Source: Dryocosmus kuriphilus | Lineage: Eukaryota > Arthropoda > Insecta > Hymenoptera > Cynipidae | Assembly: GCA_038277395.1 (NCBI GenBank) | Contig: CM076192.1 | Coordinates: 125,871,470-125,935,469 of the forward strand | Direction of reading: 5' to 3' | DNA length: 64,000 nucleotides | Shown: positions 29,800 through 42,889 of the stretch, in pieces | How positions within the stretch are numbered: the stretch's first letter is position 1 | Layout: every line of letters starts with the position of its first letter | Notes under the pieces: model-generated | What the model was told of the DNA's origin: nothing | Seen by the model: only the letters and a program-made list of their open reading frames with translations | Databases searched by the model: none | Translations under genes and position numbers: made by a program

Positions 29800-30400
29800 T
29801 TGTAGATTGGTAAAGTTTTTTTATGATTTTCCAAATTTTGACAATACAGGTTTTCGGTTCTTAAAAGTAAAACGATGGAGTCTTATAAATAAATTTTGTA
29901 TATCTTTCCGAGGTGAACAATTCTGCTTGCATAGTTTTGCTGAAAAGTGGTTTTCTTTATATTTCATAACATATTTCACGAATAACTTAAAAACTACGCG
30001 TCTGCTCAAAAAATGCTGCAGACAAAATTTGTAGCTCTTTTTGAGGCGAACAACTTTGTTCATTATTATTTTTGCGTATCCTGCATAGCTTGGCGGAAAA
30101 TTTGAAATTTTTTATTTTTAATAACGTTTTATCGATTAAAACAAAAACCGTGCATTTTATGAAAAAATGGTTGAAACAAAATTGGTAGATATTTTTAAAT
30201 AAAACAACTTTGTTATTTGCCAATCTTTTGTATCTTGAATATTTTGGCGGGAAACCAGAGTTTTTAAATTTTATTAGCGTTTTCTTGATTAAAACAAAAA
30301 CCGTTCATTTTATCAAAAAACAGTTAAGACAAAATTTGTAGATTTTTTTGAGCTGAACAATTCCACTTTCTTACATTTTTTTTTATCTCTTGAAAGTCAT
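29800..30400. repeat. tandem ~150-bp repeat, four diverged units
   Basis: The landmark 'AAATTTGTAG...GAACAACTTTG' recurs near 29890, 30030, 30185 and 30335, at 140-155-bp spacing. Units share 'AACAAAAACCGTGCATTTTA', 'TTGCATAGTTTTGC' variants and 'GGCGGAAAATTTGAAATTTT'. The same family is at 6150-6480 and 10751-10900, and in the 1.87-3.8 kb duplication in reverse. No coding potential. Confidence 0.7.
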
Positions 30401-30404
30401 GGTC

Positions 30405-30770
30405 AAGGTTGAACTTGAAGATAAAATTTCCTGCTTTTTCCACACCCACAATTAAAAATAGAGGTTCCCATTTGAAAAAAAAGTTTGACCTTGGACCAAA
30501 CTTGAAGGTCACGGTCAAGGACATGGTCAAGGCCATGCTTGAACTTAAAATTTCCTGCTCTTTCAAAATTTTCAATAAAAGATTGTGCTTCCAATTTAAA
30601 AAACTGAAAGGTGTTCCACTTGCAAAACCAAGTTTGACCTTGGATTTACCTTGAAGTTCGTGGTCAAGGGCATGGCCAAGTTCATACTTGAACGTAAAAT
30701 TTCCTGCTCTTTCAAAACCCGCAATAAAAAAAGGGGCTTCCCATTTAAAAAATTGAATATGACCTTGATA
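30405..30770. repeat. three tandem diverged ~120-150-bp repeats (GGTCAAGG...AAATTTCCTGC)
   Basis: 'AAAATTTCCTGCT' begins near 30423, 30547 and 30696. Each is preceded by a 'GGTCAAGG(C/G)CATGG' type run and followed by 'CA(A)CCCGCAATAAAA' and 'CCATTTAAAAAATTGA'-like sequence. A fourth copy is isolated at 29.49 kb. Confidence 0.65.
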
Positions 30771-31200
30771 TGAACTTCAAGTTCAGGGTGAAGGTTAAAC
30801 CTGGGTCGTCATTGAATATCCGGGTAAAAGTCTTAAAACTTTGGTATTTAAAATTTTCAAGAAAAAAATTCATTCCTGATGAGTTATTCAGGGGTGTCCA
30901 TACTTTTGTGGCACCTTGTTTAAGCATTCATTGTCAGCTACTCTATTATTGTACATTCTGTGATAAATTTTATCTTGCGAAAGAAACAGGGTGATTAATT
31001 TACAACAAATCGCATATCGTAAAATTAAACTAACTTCGAAAATAATTCGCACAAAACTTAATTACAAACGCCAATAGTGTCACCCTCTTCACAGCTCTTT
31101 TTTTCTTAAAAATATATAAACACCTTTTTCCTGTATTTTGTGTTTAATGAGCTTTGAAATTTTAAAACTATTTTGAAAACTTTGGAATGATTCTGAAAAA
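30771..31200. other. non-coding spacer
   Basis: No gene or clear repeat recognised. AT-rich. The short open frame at 30770-30994 has no domain. Confidence 0.35.
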
Positions 31201-31560
31201 TTTCAAGTTTTTATTGGAAAATTTCATAATTTTTTTTTTATTCAACAACTTGGTTGAAAAATCATATTTTTTGGTTAAAAATTAGGCCGTTTCTATCTAT
31301 CCCGAAGTTTTGGGATGAATAGACACTTCCTAAAAATTAAACTGCTGGGTCAGAATTAATCGTTTTGTTTGAAAGTTCATCTTGCAAAGAGGTTAAACTG
31401 TTTAATCGAAAATCCTTTTTTGTGTCGATCGTTCATATATTTCGTTAAAAATTTATCTCTTCAGTTAAAAATTAAACCGTGGCGTTTAGAGATAACCTTT
31501 GTTCTTGAAAATACAACTATTTTTGGATCAAAACTAATCTTTTTTGTGCAAGATTTAAGG
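31200..31560. repeat. short degenerate T-rich minisatellite (TTGGTTAAAAATTA type)
   Basis: Words such as 'ACTTGGTTGAAAAATCAT', 'TTTTGGTTAAAAATTAG' and 'CAGTTAAAAATTAAACCG' resemble the 15.66-18.31 kb tract. It ends at the polyC tract at 31576-31596. Confidence 0.55.
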
Positions 31561-32480
31561 TCCGTGTCACTGCTGCCCCCCCCCCCCCCCCCCCCCAAGT
31601 TGGATATGTACCTATATGGATTCAAATGTGCTCCAAATGCACCACCAATTAAGCATTTTGCGCCGCAAAACCAAGGGAACTATTAGCGGGGTACGCTGGG
31701 GGGGGGGGGGGGGGGTTTGGTGACACGCTACCCCTCTTTAAAAATAACACTTTTACTTATGCCATTTTGAAGTAATCCAAATGCGCTCAGACGCAGCGCT
31801 AATAAAAGGTTTTGCACTCCAACGATGACCGAGCTACAAGCGATGAAAGGACGGGGCGGGGTGGTGCAACTTCCGTCAATAATAAAATTTTAAGAAAACT
31901 CGATAACCGCCTTTCTTAGTTTCAAACGCCCTATAGCGCAACTCCAATTAAAATTTTTTCGCCAGTAAATTGTCGCAGTTAATAATTTGTGGCAAATGGG
32001 GGGGGGGGGGGGCATGCTGCGTTTAAATTCTTCCTGTTGATATAGAAGTTAATTATTTCGACATAAATCTATTCGAATTGAAATGCGCTCAAATGCAGCA
32101 CAAGAAAACTTTAAATATATTTATAATTGCGTCAGATATCGAAAAATTAAGCTTCATCGAAGTCGTGACCAAACCCAAATTTAATTTCTCAAAATTGCAT
32201 AAAATAAGATCCAAAACGGCTATAGAGGCTAAGTTTCAAATACGCTCAAATGCACTTGTTAGAAAAAATTTCTACTGCCATACAACACAGGCTTTCGCAT
32301 GTACATCCGGGTGGGCCGCACAACACAGAAGTTTTCAGGCACATTTGAAAATGTTCAGATATTAACAAGATATTACTTCTCAAAGTGGTGACCTGAGATA
32401 AATTATTTCTTTTTTTAAATTAAATGAAATTATGTTACAAGACTCTATTAACACAGGTTTCAAATGCGCTCAAACGCACC
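31560..32480 (+). repeat. decayed left edge of the satellite array: ~145-157-bp ancestral-type units with G-runs
   Basis: The conserved core AAATGCGCTCAAATGCAC is still recognisable at 31624, 31779, 31924, 32081 and 32238, with spacings of 155, 145, 157 and 157 bp, about half of the 311-bp monomer beyond. A G-rich run lies exactly 74 bp after the start of the core in three of these units (31698, 31853, 31998) and 71 bp after it in a fourth (32309). In the main array the same position holds GTAGGTGGGTTGATGG. C21 at 31576-31596 precedes the series on the plus strand. These units are highly diverged from the main array, as expected at the edge of a satellite where unequal exchange no longer homogenises copies. 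Confidence 0.7.
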
Positions 32481-35400
32481 TGTCAAAAAAAATTCCTAAT
32501 GCCATACAACACCCGAAATTGCATGCACATCCGAAGCGGGGGGCGGGGGGTGATGACACGGTGCTTACATCTCCGAATATAATGAACATAATGTATCTGT
32601 TCTAACGTATTTTCAAAATGCTTCAAATGCGCTGAAATCCACCACATAAGAGTTTCCAGATACATTCGAAAGTGTTCAGATATTAACAAAATATTACTTC
32701 CCAAAGTGATGATACAAGATAAATTATTTTTTTTTTAAATTAAATGAATTTATGTTACAAGAAGCTATTCGCACCGGTTACAAATGCGCTCAAATGCACT
32801 TGTTAAAAAAATTCCTAATACCATACAAAACCAACAATTGTATGCATATCCGTAGGTGGGTTGATGACACGGTGTTTATATCTCCGAATATAATGAACAT
32901 AATGTAATTGTTCTAACGTATTTTCAAAAAGCTTAAAATGCGCTGAAATGCACCACATAAGAGTTTCCAGATACATTCGAAAGTGTTCAGATATTAACAG
33001 AATATTACTTCCCAAAGTGATGACACAAGATAAATTATTTTTTTTTGAAAATTAAATGAAATTATGTTACAAGAAGCTATTCGCACCGGTTTCAAATGCG
33101 CTCAAATGCACTTGTTAAAAAATTCCTAATGCCATACAAAACCAAAAATTGTATGCACATCCGTAGGTGGGTTAATGGAACGGTGTTTATATTTCCGAAT
33201 ATAATTAAAATAATGAAACTGTTCTTACGTATTTTCAAAATGCTTCAAATGCGCTGAAATGCACCACATAAGAGTTTCCAGATACATTCGAAAGTGTTCA
33301 GATGTTAACAAAATATTACTTCCCAAAGTGGTGCCCAAGATAAATTATTTTTTTTAAAAAAATTAAATGAAATAATGTTACAAGAAGCTATTCGCACCGG
33401 TTTCTAATGCGCTCAGATGCACTTGTTAAAAAAATTCCTAATGCCATAAAAAACCAAAAATTGTATGCACGTCCGTAGAAGGGTTGATAGCACGATGTTC
33501 ATATCTCCGAATATAATGAACATAATGTAATTGTTCTAATGTATTTTATAAAAGCTTAAAATGCGCTGAAATGCACCACATAAGAGTTTCCAGATACATT
33601 CGAAAGTGTTCAGATATTAACAGAATATTACTTCCCAAAGTGATGACACAAGGTAAATTATTTTTTTTTTAATTAAATGAATTTATGTTACAAGAAGCTA
33701 TTCGCACCGGTTACAAATGCGCTCAAATGCACTTGTTAAAAAAATTCCTAATCCCATACAAAACCAACAATTCTATGCATATCCGTAGGTGGGTTGATGG
33801 CACGGTGTTTATATCTCCGAATATAATGAACATAATGTAATTGTTCTAACGTATTTTCAAAAAGCTTAAAATGCGCTGAAATGCACCACATAAGAGTTTC
33901 CAGACACATTCGAAAGTGATCAGATATTAACAGAATACTACTTCCCAAAGTGATGACACAAGATAAATTATTTTTTTTTTGAAAATTAAATGAAATTATG
34001 TTACAAGAAGCTATTCGCACCGGTTTCAAATGCGCTCAAATGAACTTGTTAAAAAATTCCTAATGCCATACAAAACCAACAATTGTATGCACATCCGTAG
34101 GTGGGTTGATGGCACGGTGTTTATATCTCCGAATATAATGAAAATAATTAAACATTTCTTACGTATTTTCAAAATGCTTTAATGCGCTCAAATACACCAC
34201 ACAGAATTTTTCAGATATATTCGAAAATGTTCAGATGTTAACAAAATATTACTTCCCAAAGTGGTGCCCAAGATAAATTTTTTTTTTTTTTAAATTAAAT
34301 GAAATAATGTTACAAGAAGCTATTCGCACCGGTTTTTAATGCGCTCAGATGCACTTGTTAAAAAAATTCCTAATGCCATAAAAAACCAAAAATTGTATGC
34401 ACGTCCGTAGAAGGGTTGATAGCACGGTGTTCATATCTCTGAGTATAATGAACATAATGTAATTGTTCTAACGTATTTTCAAAAAGCTTAAAATGCGCTG
34501 AAATGCACCACATAAGAGTTTCCAGATACATTCGAAAGTGTTCAGATATCAACAGAATATTACTTCCCAAAGTGATGGCACAAGATAAATTATTATTTTT
34601 TTAAATTAAATGAAATAATGTTACAAGAAGCTATTCGCACCGGTTTCTAATGCGCTCAGATGCACTTGTTAAAAAAATTCCTAATGCCATAAAAAAACAA
34701 AAATTGTATGCACGTCCGTAGGTGGGTCGATAGCACGGTGTTCATATCTCAAATATAATTAAAATAATGAAACCTTTCTTACGTATTTTCAAAATTCTTT
34801 AAATTCGATCAAATACATCACACAGAAGTTTTCAGATACATTCAAAAGTGTTAAGATATTAACAAAATATTACCTCTCAAATTGATGAACCAAGATAAAT
34901 TATTTTTTTTAAAAATTAAATGAATTTATGTTACAAGAAGCTATTCGCACCGGTTACAAATGCGCTCAAATGCACTTGTTAAAAAAATTCCTAATACCGT
35001 ACAAAACCAACAATTGTATGCATATCCGTAGGTGGGTTGATGGCACGGTGTTTATATCTCCGAATATAATGAACATAATGTAATTGTTCTAACGTATTTT
35101 CAAAAAGCTTAAAATGCGCTGAAATGCACCACATAAGAGTTTCCAGATACATTCGAAAGTGTTCAGATATTAACAGAATATTACTTCCCAAAGTGATTAC
35201 CTGATATAAATTATTTTTTTTTTAAATTAAATGAAATTATGTTACAAGACTCTATTAACACAGGTTTCAAATGCGCTCAAACGCACTTGTCAAAAAAAAT
35301 TCCTAATACCATACAAAACCAACAATTGTATGCACGTCCGTATGTGGGTTGATGGCACGGTGTTTATATCTCCGAATATAATTAAAATAATGAAACTGCT

Positions 35401-36329
35401 CTTACGTATTTTCAAAATGCTTCAAATGCGCTGAAATGCACCACATAAGAGTTTCCAGATACATTCGAAAGTGTTGAGATATTAACAAAATATTACTTCC
35501 AAAAGTGATGACCCAAGATAAATTATTTTTTTTAAAAATTAAATGAAATAATGTTACAAGAAGCTATTCGCACCGGTTTCTAATGCGCTCAGATGCACTT
35601 GTTAAAAAAATTCCTAATGCCATAAAAAACCAAAAATTGTATGCACGTCCGTAGAAGGGTTGATAGCACGATGTTCATATCTCCGAATATAATGAACATA
35701 ATGTAATTGTTCTAGTGTATTTTATAAAAGCTTAAAATGCGCTGAAATGCACCACATAAGAGTTTCCAGATACATTCGAAAGTGTTCAGATATTAACACG
35801 ATATTACTTCCCAAAGTGATGACACAAGATAAATTATTTTTTTTGAAAATTAAATGAAATTATGTTACAAGAAGCTATTCGCACCGGTTTCAAATGCGCT
35901 CAAATGCACTTGTTAAAAAATTCCTAATGTCATACAAAACCAAAAATTGTATGCACATCCGTAGGTGGGTTAATGGAACGGCGTTTATATCTCCGAATAT
36001 AATTAAAATAATGAAACTGTTCTCACGTATTTTCAAAATGCTCCAAATGCGCTGAAATGCACCACATAAGAGTTTCCAGATACATTCGAAGTGTTCAGAT
36101 ATTACCAAAATATTACTTCCAAAAGTGATGACCCAAGATAAATGACCTTTTTTTTAAATTAAATGAAATTGTGTTACAAGAAGCTATTCGCACCGGTCTG
36201 AAATGCGCTCAAATGCACTTGTTAAACAAATTCCTAATACCATACAAAACCAACAATTGTATGCACATCCGTAGGTGGGTTGATGGCACGGTGTTTATAT
36301 CTCCGAATATAATGAAAATAATTAAACAT

Positions 36330-38650
36330 TTCTTACGTATTTTCAAAATTCTTTAAATTCGATCAAATACATCACACAGAAGTTTTCAGATATATTCAAA
36401 AGTGTTAAGATATTAACAAAATATTACCTCTCAAATTGATGAACCAAGATAAATTATTTTTTTTTTTAAATTAAATGAATTTATGTTACAAGAAGCTATT
36501 CGCAACGGTTACAAATGCGCTCAAATGCACTTGTTAAAAAAATTCCTAATACCGTACAAAACCAACAATTGTATGCATATCCGTAGGTGGGTTGATGGCA
36601 GGGTGTTTATATCTCCGAATATAATGAACATAATGTAATTGTTCTAACGTATTTTCAAAAAGCTTAAAATGCGCTGAAATGCACCACATAAGAGTTTCCA
36701 GATACATTCGAAAGTGTTCAGATATTAACAGAATATTACTTCCCAAAGTGATGACACAAGATAAATTATTTTTTTTGAAAATTAAATGAAATTATGTTAC
36801 AAGATGCTATTCGCACCGGTTTCAAATGCGCTCAAATGCACTTGTTAAAAAAATTCCTAATACCGTACAAAACCAACAATTGTATGCACATCCGTAGGTG
36901 GGTTGATGGCACGGTGTTTATATCTCCGAATATAATGAAAATAATTAAACATTTCTTACGTATTTTCAAAATGCTTTAATGCGCTCAATTACACCACACA
37001 GAATTTTTCAGATATATTCGAAAATGTTCAGATGTTAACAAAATATTATTTCCCAAAGTGGTGCCCAAGATAAATTATTTTTTTTTTAAAATTAAATGAA
37101 ATAATGTTACAAGAAGCTATTCGCACCGGTTTCTAATGCGCTCAGATGCACTTTCGAAAAAAATTCCTAATGCCATAAAAAACCAAAAATTGTATGCACG
37201 TCCGTAGGTGGGTTGATAGCACGGTGTTCATATCTCAAATATAATTAAAATAATGAAACTGTTCTTACGTACTTTCAAAATTCTTTAAATTCGATCAAAT
37301 ACACCACACAGAAGTTTTCAGATACATTTAAAAGTGTTAAGATATTAACAAAATATTACCTTTCAAAATGATGAACCAAGATAAATTATTTTTTTTTTTA
37401 ATTAAATGAATTTATGTTACAAGGAGCTATTCGCACCGGTTTACAAATGCGCTCAAATGCACTTGTTAAAAAAATTCCTAATACCGTAAAAAACCAACAA
37501 TTGTATGCATATCCGTAGGTGGGTTGATGGCACGGTGTTTATATCTCCGAATATAATGAACATAATGTAATTGTTCTAACGTATTTTCAAAAAGCTTAAA
37601 ATGCGCTGAAATGCACCACATAAGAGTTTCCAGATACATTCGAAAGTGTTCAGATATTAACAGAATATTACTTCCCAAAGTGATGACACAAGATAAATTA
37701 CTTTTTTTTTTGAAAATTAAATGAAATTATGTTACAAGATGCTATTCGCACCGGTTTCAAATGCGTTCAAATGCACTTGTTAAACAAATTCCTAATACCA
37801 TACAAAACCAACAATTGTATGCACATCCGTAGGTGGGTTGATGGCACGGTGTTTATATCTCCGAATATAATGAAAATAACTAAACATTTCTTACGTATTT
37901 TCAAAATGCTTTAATGCGCTCAATTACACCACACAGAATTTTTCAGATATATTCGAAAATGTTCAGATGTTAACAAAATATTATTTCCCAAAGTGGTGCC
38001 CAAGATAAATTTTTTTTTTTTTAAATTAAATGAAATAATGTTACAAGAAGCTATTCGCACCGGTTTCTAATGCGCTCAGATGCACTTGAAAAAAAAAAAA
38101 AAATTCCTAATGCCATAAAAAACCAAAAATTGTATGCACATCCGTAGGTGGGTTAATGGAACGGTGTTTATATCTCCGAATATAATTAAAATAATGAAAC
38201 TGTTCTCACGTATTTTCAAAATGCTCCAAATGCGCTGAAATGCACCACATAAGAGTTTCCAGATACATTCGAAGTGTTCAGATATTACCAAAATATTACT
38301 TCCAAAAGTGATTACCCAAGATAAATGACTTTTTTTTTTAATTAAATGAAATTATGTTACAAGATGCTATTCGCACCGGTTTCAAATGCGTTCAAATGCA
38401 CTTGTTAAACAAATTCCTAATACCATACAAAACCAACAATTGTATGCACATCCGTAGGTGGGTTGATGGCACGGTGTTTATATCTCCGAATATAATGAAA
38501 ATAACTAAACATTTCTTACGTATTTTCAAAATGCTTTAATGCGCTCAATTACACCACACAGAATTTTTCAGATATATTCGAAAATGTTCAGATGTTAACA
38601 AAATATTATTTCCCAAAGTGGTGCCCAAGATAAATTTTTTTTTTTTTTAA
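36330..38650 (+). repeat. higher-order satellite block (variants A-B-C-A-B-C'-B), first copy
   Basis: Successive monomers carry distinct variants. A: AATTTATGTTACAAG start, 'CATATCCG', GAACATAATGTAATTG, AAAAAGCTTAAAATGCG. B: ACAAGATGC, ATGAAAATAA(C/T)TAAACATT, GCTCAATTACACCACAC, AGATATATTCGAAAATG, TTATTTCCC. C: AATAATGTTACAAG, TTTCTAATGCGCTCAGATGC, 'GCACGTCCG', ATAGCACGGTGTTCATATC, TTCGATCAAATAC. Order here is A 36480, B 36790, C 37100, A 37415, B 37729, C' 38040 and B 38354, giving a trimer of about 933 bp. C' is a C/other hybrid with a switch to AATGGAACGG. Confidence 0.8.
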
Positions 38651-41600
38651 ATTAAATGAAATAATGTTACAAGAAGCTATTCGCACCGGTTTCAAATGCG
38701 CTCAAATGCACTTGTTAAAAAAATTCCTAATGCCATACAAAACCAAAAATTGTATGCACATCCGTAGGTGGGTTAACGAACGGTGTTTATATCTCCGAAT
38801 ATAATTAAAATAATGAAACTGTTCTTACGTATTTTCAAAATGCTTTAATGCGCTGAAATGCACCACATAAGAAGTTTCCAGATACATTCAAAAGTGTTCA
38901 GATATTAACAAAATATTACTTTCAAAAGTGATTACCCAAGATAAATTAATTTTTTTTTTAAATTAAATGAAATTATGTTACAAGATGCTATTCGCACCGG
39001 TTTCAAATGCGTTCAAATGCACTTGTTAGAAAAAATTCCTAATACCATACAAAACCACAATTGTATGCACATCCGTAGGCGCAGGTTGATGGCACGGTGT
39101 TTATATCTCCGCATATAATGAAAATAACTGAAAATTTCTAACTACGTATTTTCAAAATGCTTTAATGCGCTCAATTACACAACACAGAATTTTTCAGATA
39201 TATTCGAAATGTTCAGATGTTAACAAAATATTATTTCCCAAAGTGATTACCCAAGATAAATTTTTTTTTTTTTAAATTAAATGAAATAATGTTACAAGAA
39301 GCTATTCGCACCGGTTTCAAATGCGCTCAAATGCACTTGTTAAAAAAAATTCCTAATGCCATACAAAACCACAAATTGCATGCACATCCGAAGGGGGGTT
39401 GGGCAGGTTGATGAGACGGTGTTTATATCTCCGAATATAATGAACATAATTAAAATTTCTAACGTATTTTCAAAATGCTTAAAATGCGCTGAAATACACC
39501 ACACAGAAGTTTTCAGATACATTCGAAAGTGTTCAGATATTAACAAAATATTACTTCCCAAAGTGATGACACAAGATAAATTAATTTTTTTTTGAAAATT
39601 AAATGAAATTATGTTACAAGAAGCTATTCGCACCGGTTTTCAAATGCGCTCAAATGCACTTGTTGAAAAAAATTCCTAATGCCATACAAAACCCAAAAAT
39701 TGTATGCACATCCGTAGGTGGGTTGATGGAACGGTGTTTATATCTCCGAATATAATGAAAATAATGAAAATGTTCTAACGTATTTTCAAAATGCTTCAAA
39801 TGCGCTGAAATGCACCACATAAGTTTTCCAGATACATTCGAGAAGTGTTCAGATATTACCAAAATATTACTTCCAAAGTGATGACCAAGATAAATTTTTT
39901 TTTTTAAATTAAATGAAATTATGTTACAAGAAGCTATTCGCACCGGTTCAAATGCGCTCAAATGCACTTGTTAAAAAAATTCCTAATGCCATACAAAACC
40001 AACAATTGTATGCACATCCCGTAGGTGGGTTGATGGCACGGTGCTTTTATATCTCCGAATATAATGAAAATAATTAAACATTTCTTACGTATTTTCAAAA
40101 TGCTTTAATGCGCTCAAATACACCACACAGAATTTTTCAGATACATTCGAAAAAGTTCAGATGTTAACAAAATATTACTTCCCAAAGTGGTGACCCAAGA
40201 TAAATTATTTTTTTTTTTAAAATTAAATGAAATAATGTTACAAGAAGCTATTCGCACCGGTTTCAAATGCGCTCAAATGCACTTGTTAAAAAAATTCCTA
40301 ATGCCATACAAAACCAAAAATTGTATGCACATCCGTAGGTGGGTTAATGGAACGGTGTTTATATCTCCGAATATAATTAAAATAATGAAACTGTTCTTAC
40401 GTATTTTCAAAATGCTTCAAATGCGCTGAAATGCACCACATAAGAGTTTCCAGATACATTCGAAAGTGTTCAGATATTAACAAAATATTACTTCCCAAAG
40501 TGATGACACAAGATAAATTACTTTTTTTTGAAAATTAAATGAAATTATGTTACAAGATGCTATTCGCACCGGTTTCAAATGCGCTCAAATGCACTTGTTA
40601 AAAAATTCCTAATACCATACAAAACCAAAATTGTATGCACATCCGTATGTGGGTTGATGGAACGGTGTTTATATCTCCGAATATAATGAAAATAATAAAC
40701 ATGTTCTTACGTATTTTCAAAATGCTTCAAATGCGCTGAAATGCACCACATAAGAGTTTCCAGATACATTCGAAAGTGTTCAGATATTAACAGAATATTA
40801 CTTCCCAAAGTGATGACACAAGATAAATTATTTTTTTTTTGAAAATTAAATGAAATAATGTTACAAGAAGCTATTCGCACCGGTTTCAAATGCGCTCAAA
40901 TGCACTTGTTAAAAAATTCCTAATGCCATACAAAACCAAAAATTGTATGCACATCCGTAGGTGGGTTAATGGAACGGTGTTTATATCTCCGAATATAATT
41001 AAAATAATGAAACTGTTCTTACGTATTTTCAAAATGCTTCAAATGCGCTGAAATGCACCACATAAGAGTTTCCAGATACATTCGAAAGTGTTCAGATATT
41101 AACAAAATATTACTTCCCAAAGTGATGACACAAGATATAAATTATTTTTTTTGAAAATTAAATGAAATTATGTTACAAGATGCTATTCGCACCGGTTTCA
41201 AATGCGCTCAAATGCACTTGTTAAAAAAAATTCCTAATGCCATACAAAACCAAAAATTGTATGCACATCCGTATGTGGGTTAATGGAACGGTGTTTATAT
41301 CTCCGAATATAATTAAAATAATGAAACTGTTCTTACGTATTTTCAAAATGCTTCAAATGCGCTGAAATGCACCACATAAGAGTTTCCAGATACATTCGAA
41401 AGTGTTCAGATATTAACAAAATATTACTTCCCAAAGTGATGACACAAGATAAATTATTTTTTTTGAAAATTAAATGAAATTATGTTACAAGAAGCTATTC
41501 GCACCGGTTTCAAATGCGCTCAAATGCATTTGTTAAAAAAATTCCTAATGCCATACAAAACCAAAAATTGTATGCACATCCGTAGGTGGGTTAATGGAAC

Positions 41601-42889
41601 GGTGTTTATATCTCCGAATATAATTAAAATAATGAAACTGTTCTCACGTATTTTCAAAATGCTCCAAATGCGCTGAAATGCACCACATAAGAGTTTCCAG
41701 ATACATTCGAAGTGTTCAGATATTACCAAAATATTACTTCCCAAAGTGATGACCCAATATAAATTATTTTTTTTTTTAAATTAAATGAAATTATGTTACA
41801 AGAAGCTATTCGCACCGGTTTCAAATGCGCTCAAATGCACTTGTGTAAAAAAAATTCCTAATACCATACAAAACCAACAATTGTATGCACATCCGTAGGT
41901 GGGTTGATGGCACGGTGTTTATATCTCCGAATATAATGAAAATAATGAAACTTTCTTACGTATTTTCAAAATGCTTCAAATGCGCTGAAATGCACCACAT
42001 AAGAGTTTCCAGATACATTCGAAAGTGTTCAGATATTAACAAAATATTACTTCCAAAGTGATGACACAAGATAAATTTTTTTTTTTGAAAATTAAATGAA
42101 ATTATGTTACAAGAAGCTATTCGCACCGGTTTCAAATGCGCTGAAATGCACTTGTTAAAAAATTCCTAATGCCATACAAAACCAAAAATTGTATGCACAT
42201 CCGTAGGTGGGTTAATGGAACGGCGTTTATATCTCCGAATATAATTAAAATAATGAAACTGTTCTCACGTATTTTCAAAATGCTCCAAATGCGCTGAAAT
42301 GCACCACACAAGAGTTTCCAGATACATTCGAAGTGTTCAGATATTAACAAAATATTACTTCCCAAAGTGATGACCCAAGATAAATTGATTTTTTTTTTTA
42401 AATTAAATGAAATTATGTTACAAGAAGCTATTCGCACCGGTCTACAAATGCGCTCAAATGCACTTGTTAAAAAAATTCCTAATACCATACAAAACCAACA
42501 ATTGTATGCACATCCGTAGGTGGGTTGATGGCACGGTGTTTATATCTCCGAATATAATGAAAATAATAAACATTTCTTACGTATTTTCAAAAATGCTTAA
42601 AATGCGCTCAAATACACCACACACAGAATTTTTCAGATACATTCGAAAAGTGTTCAGATATTAACAAAATATTACTTCCCAAAGTGGTGACCCAAGATAA
42701 ATTTTTTTTTTTTTAAATTAAATGAAATAATGTTACAAGAAGCTATTCGCACCGGTTTCTAATGCGCTCAGATGCACTTGTTAAAAAAATTCCTAATGCC
42801 ATAAAAAAACAAAAATTGTATGCACGTCCGTAGGTGGGTTGATAGCACGGTGTTCATATCTCAAATATAATTAAAATAATGAAACCTTT

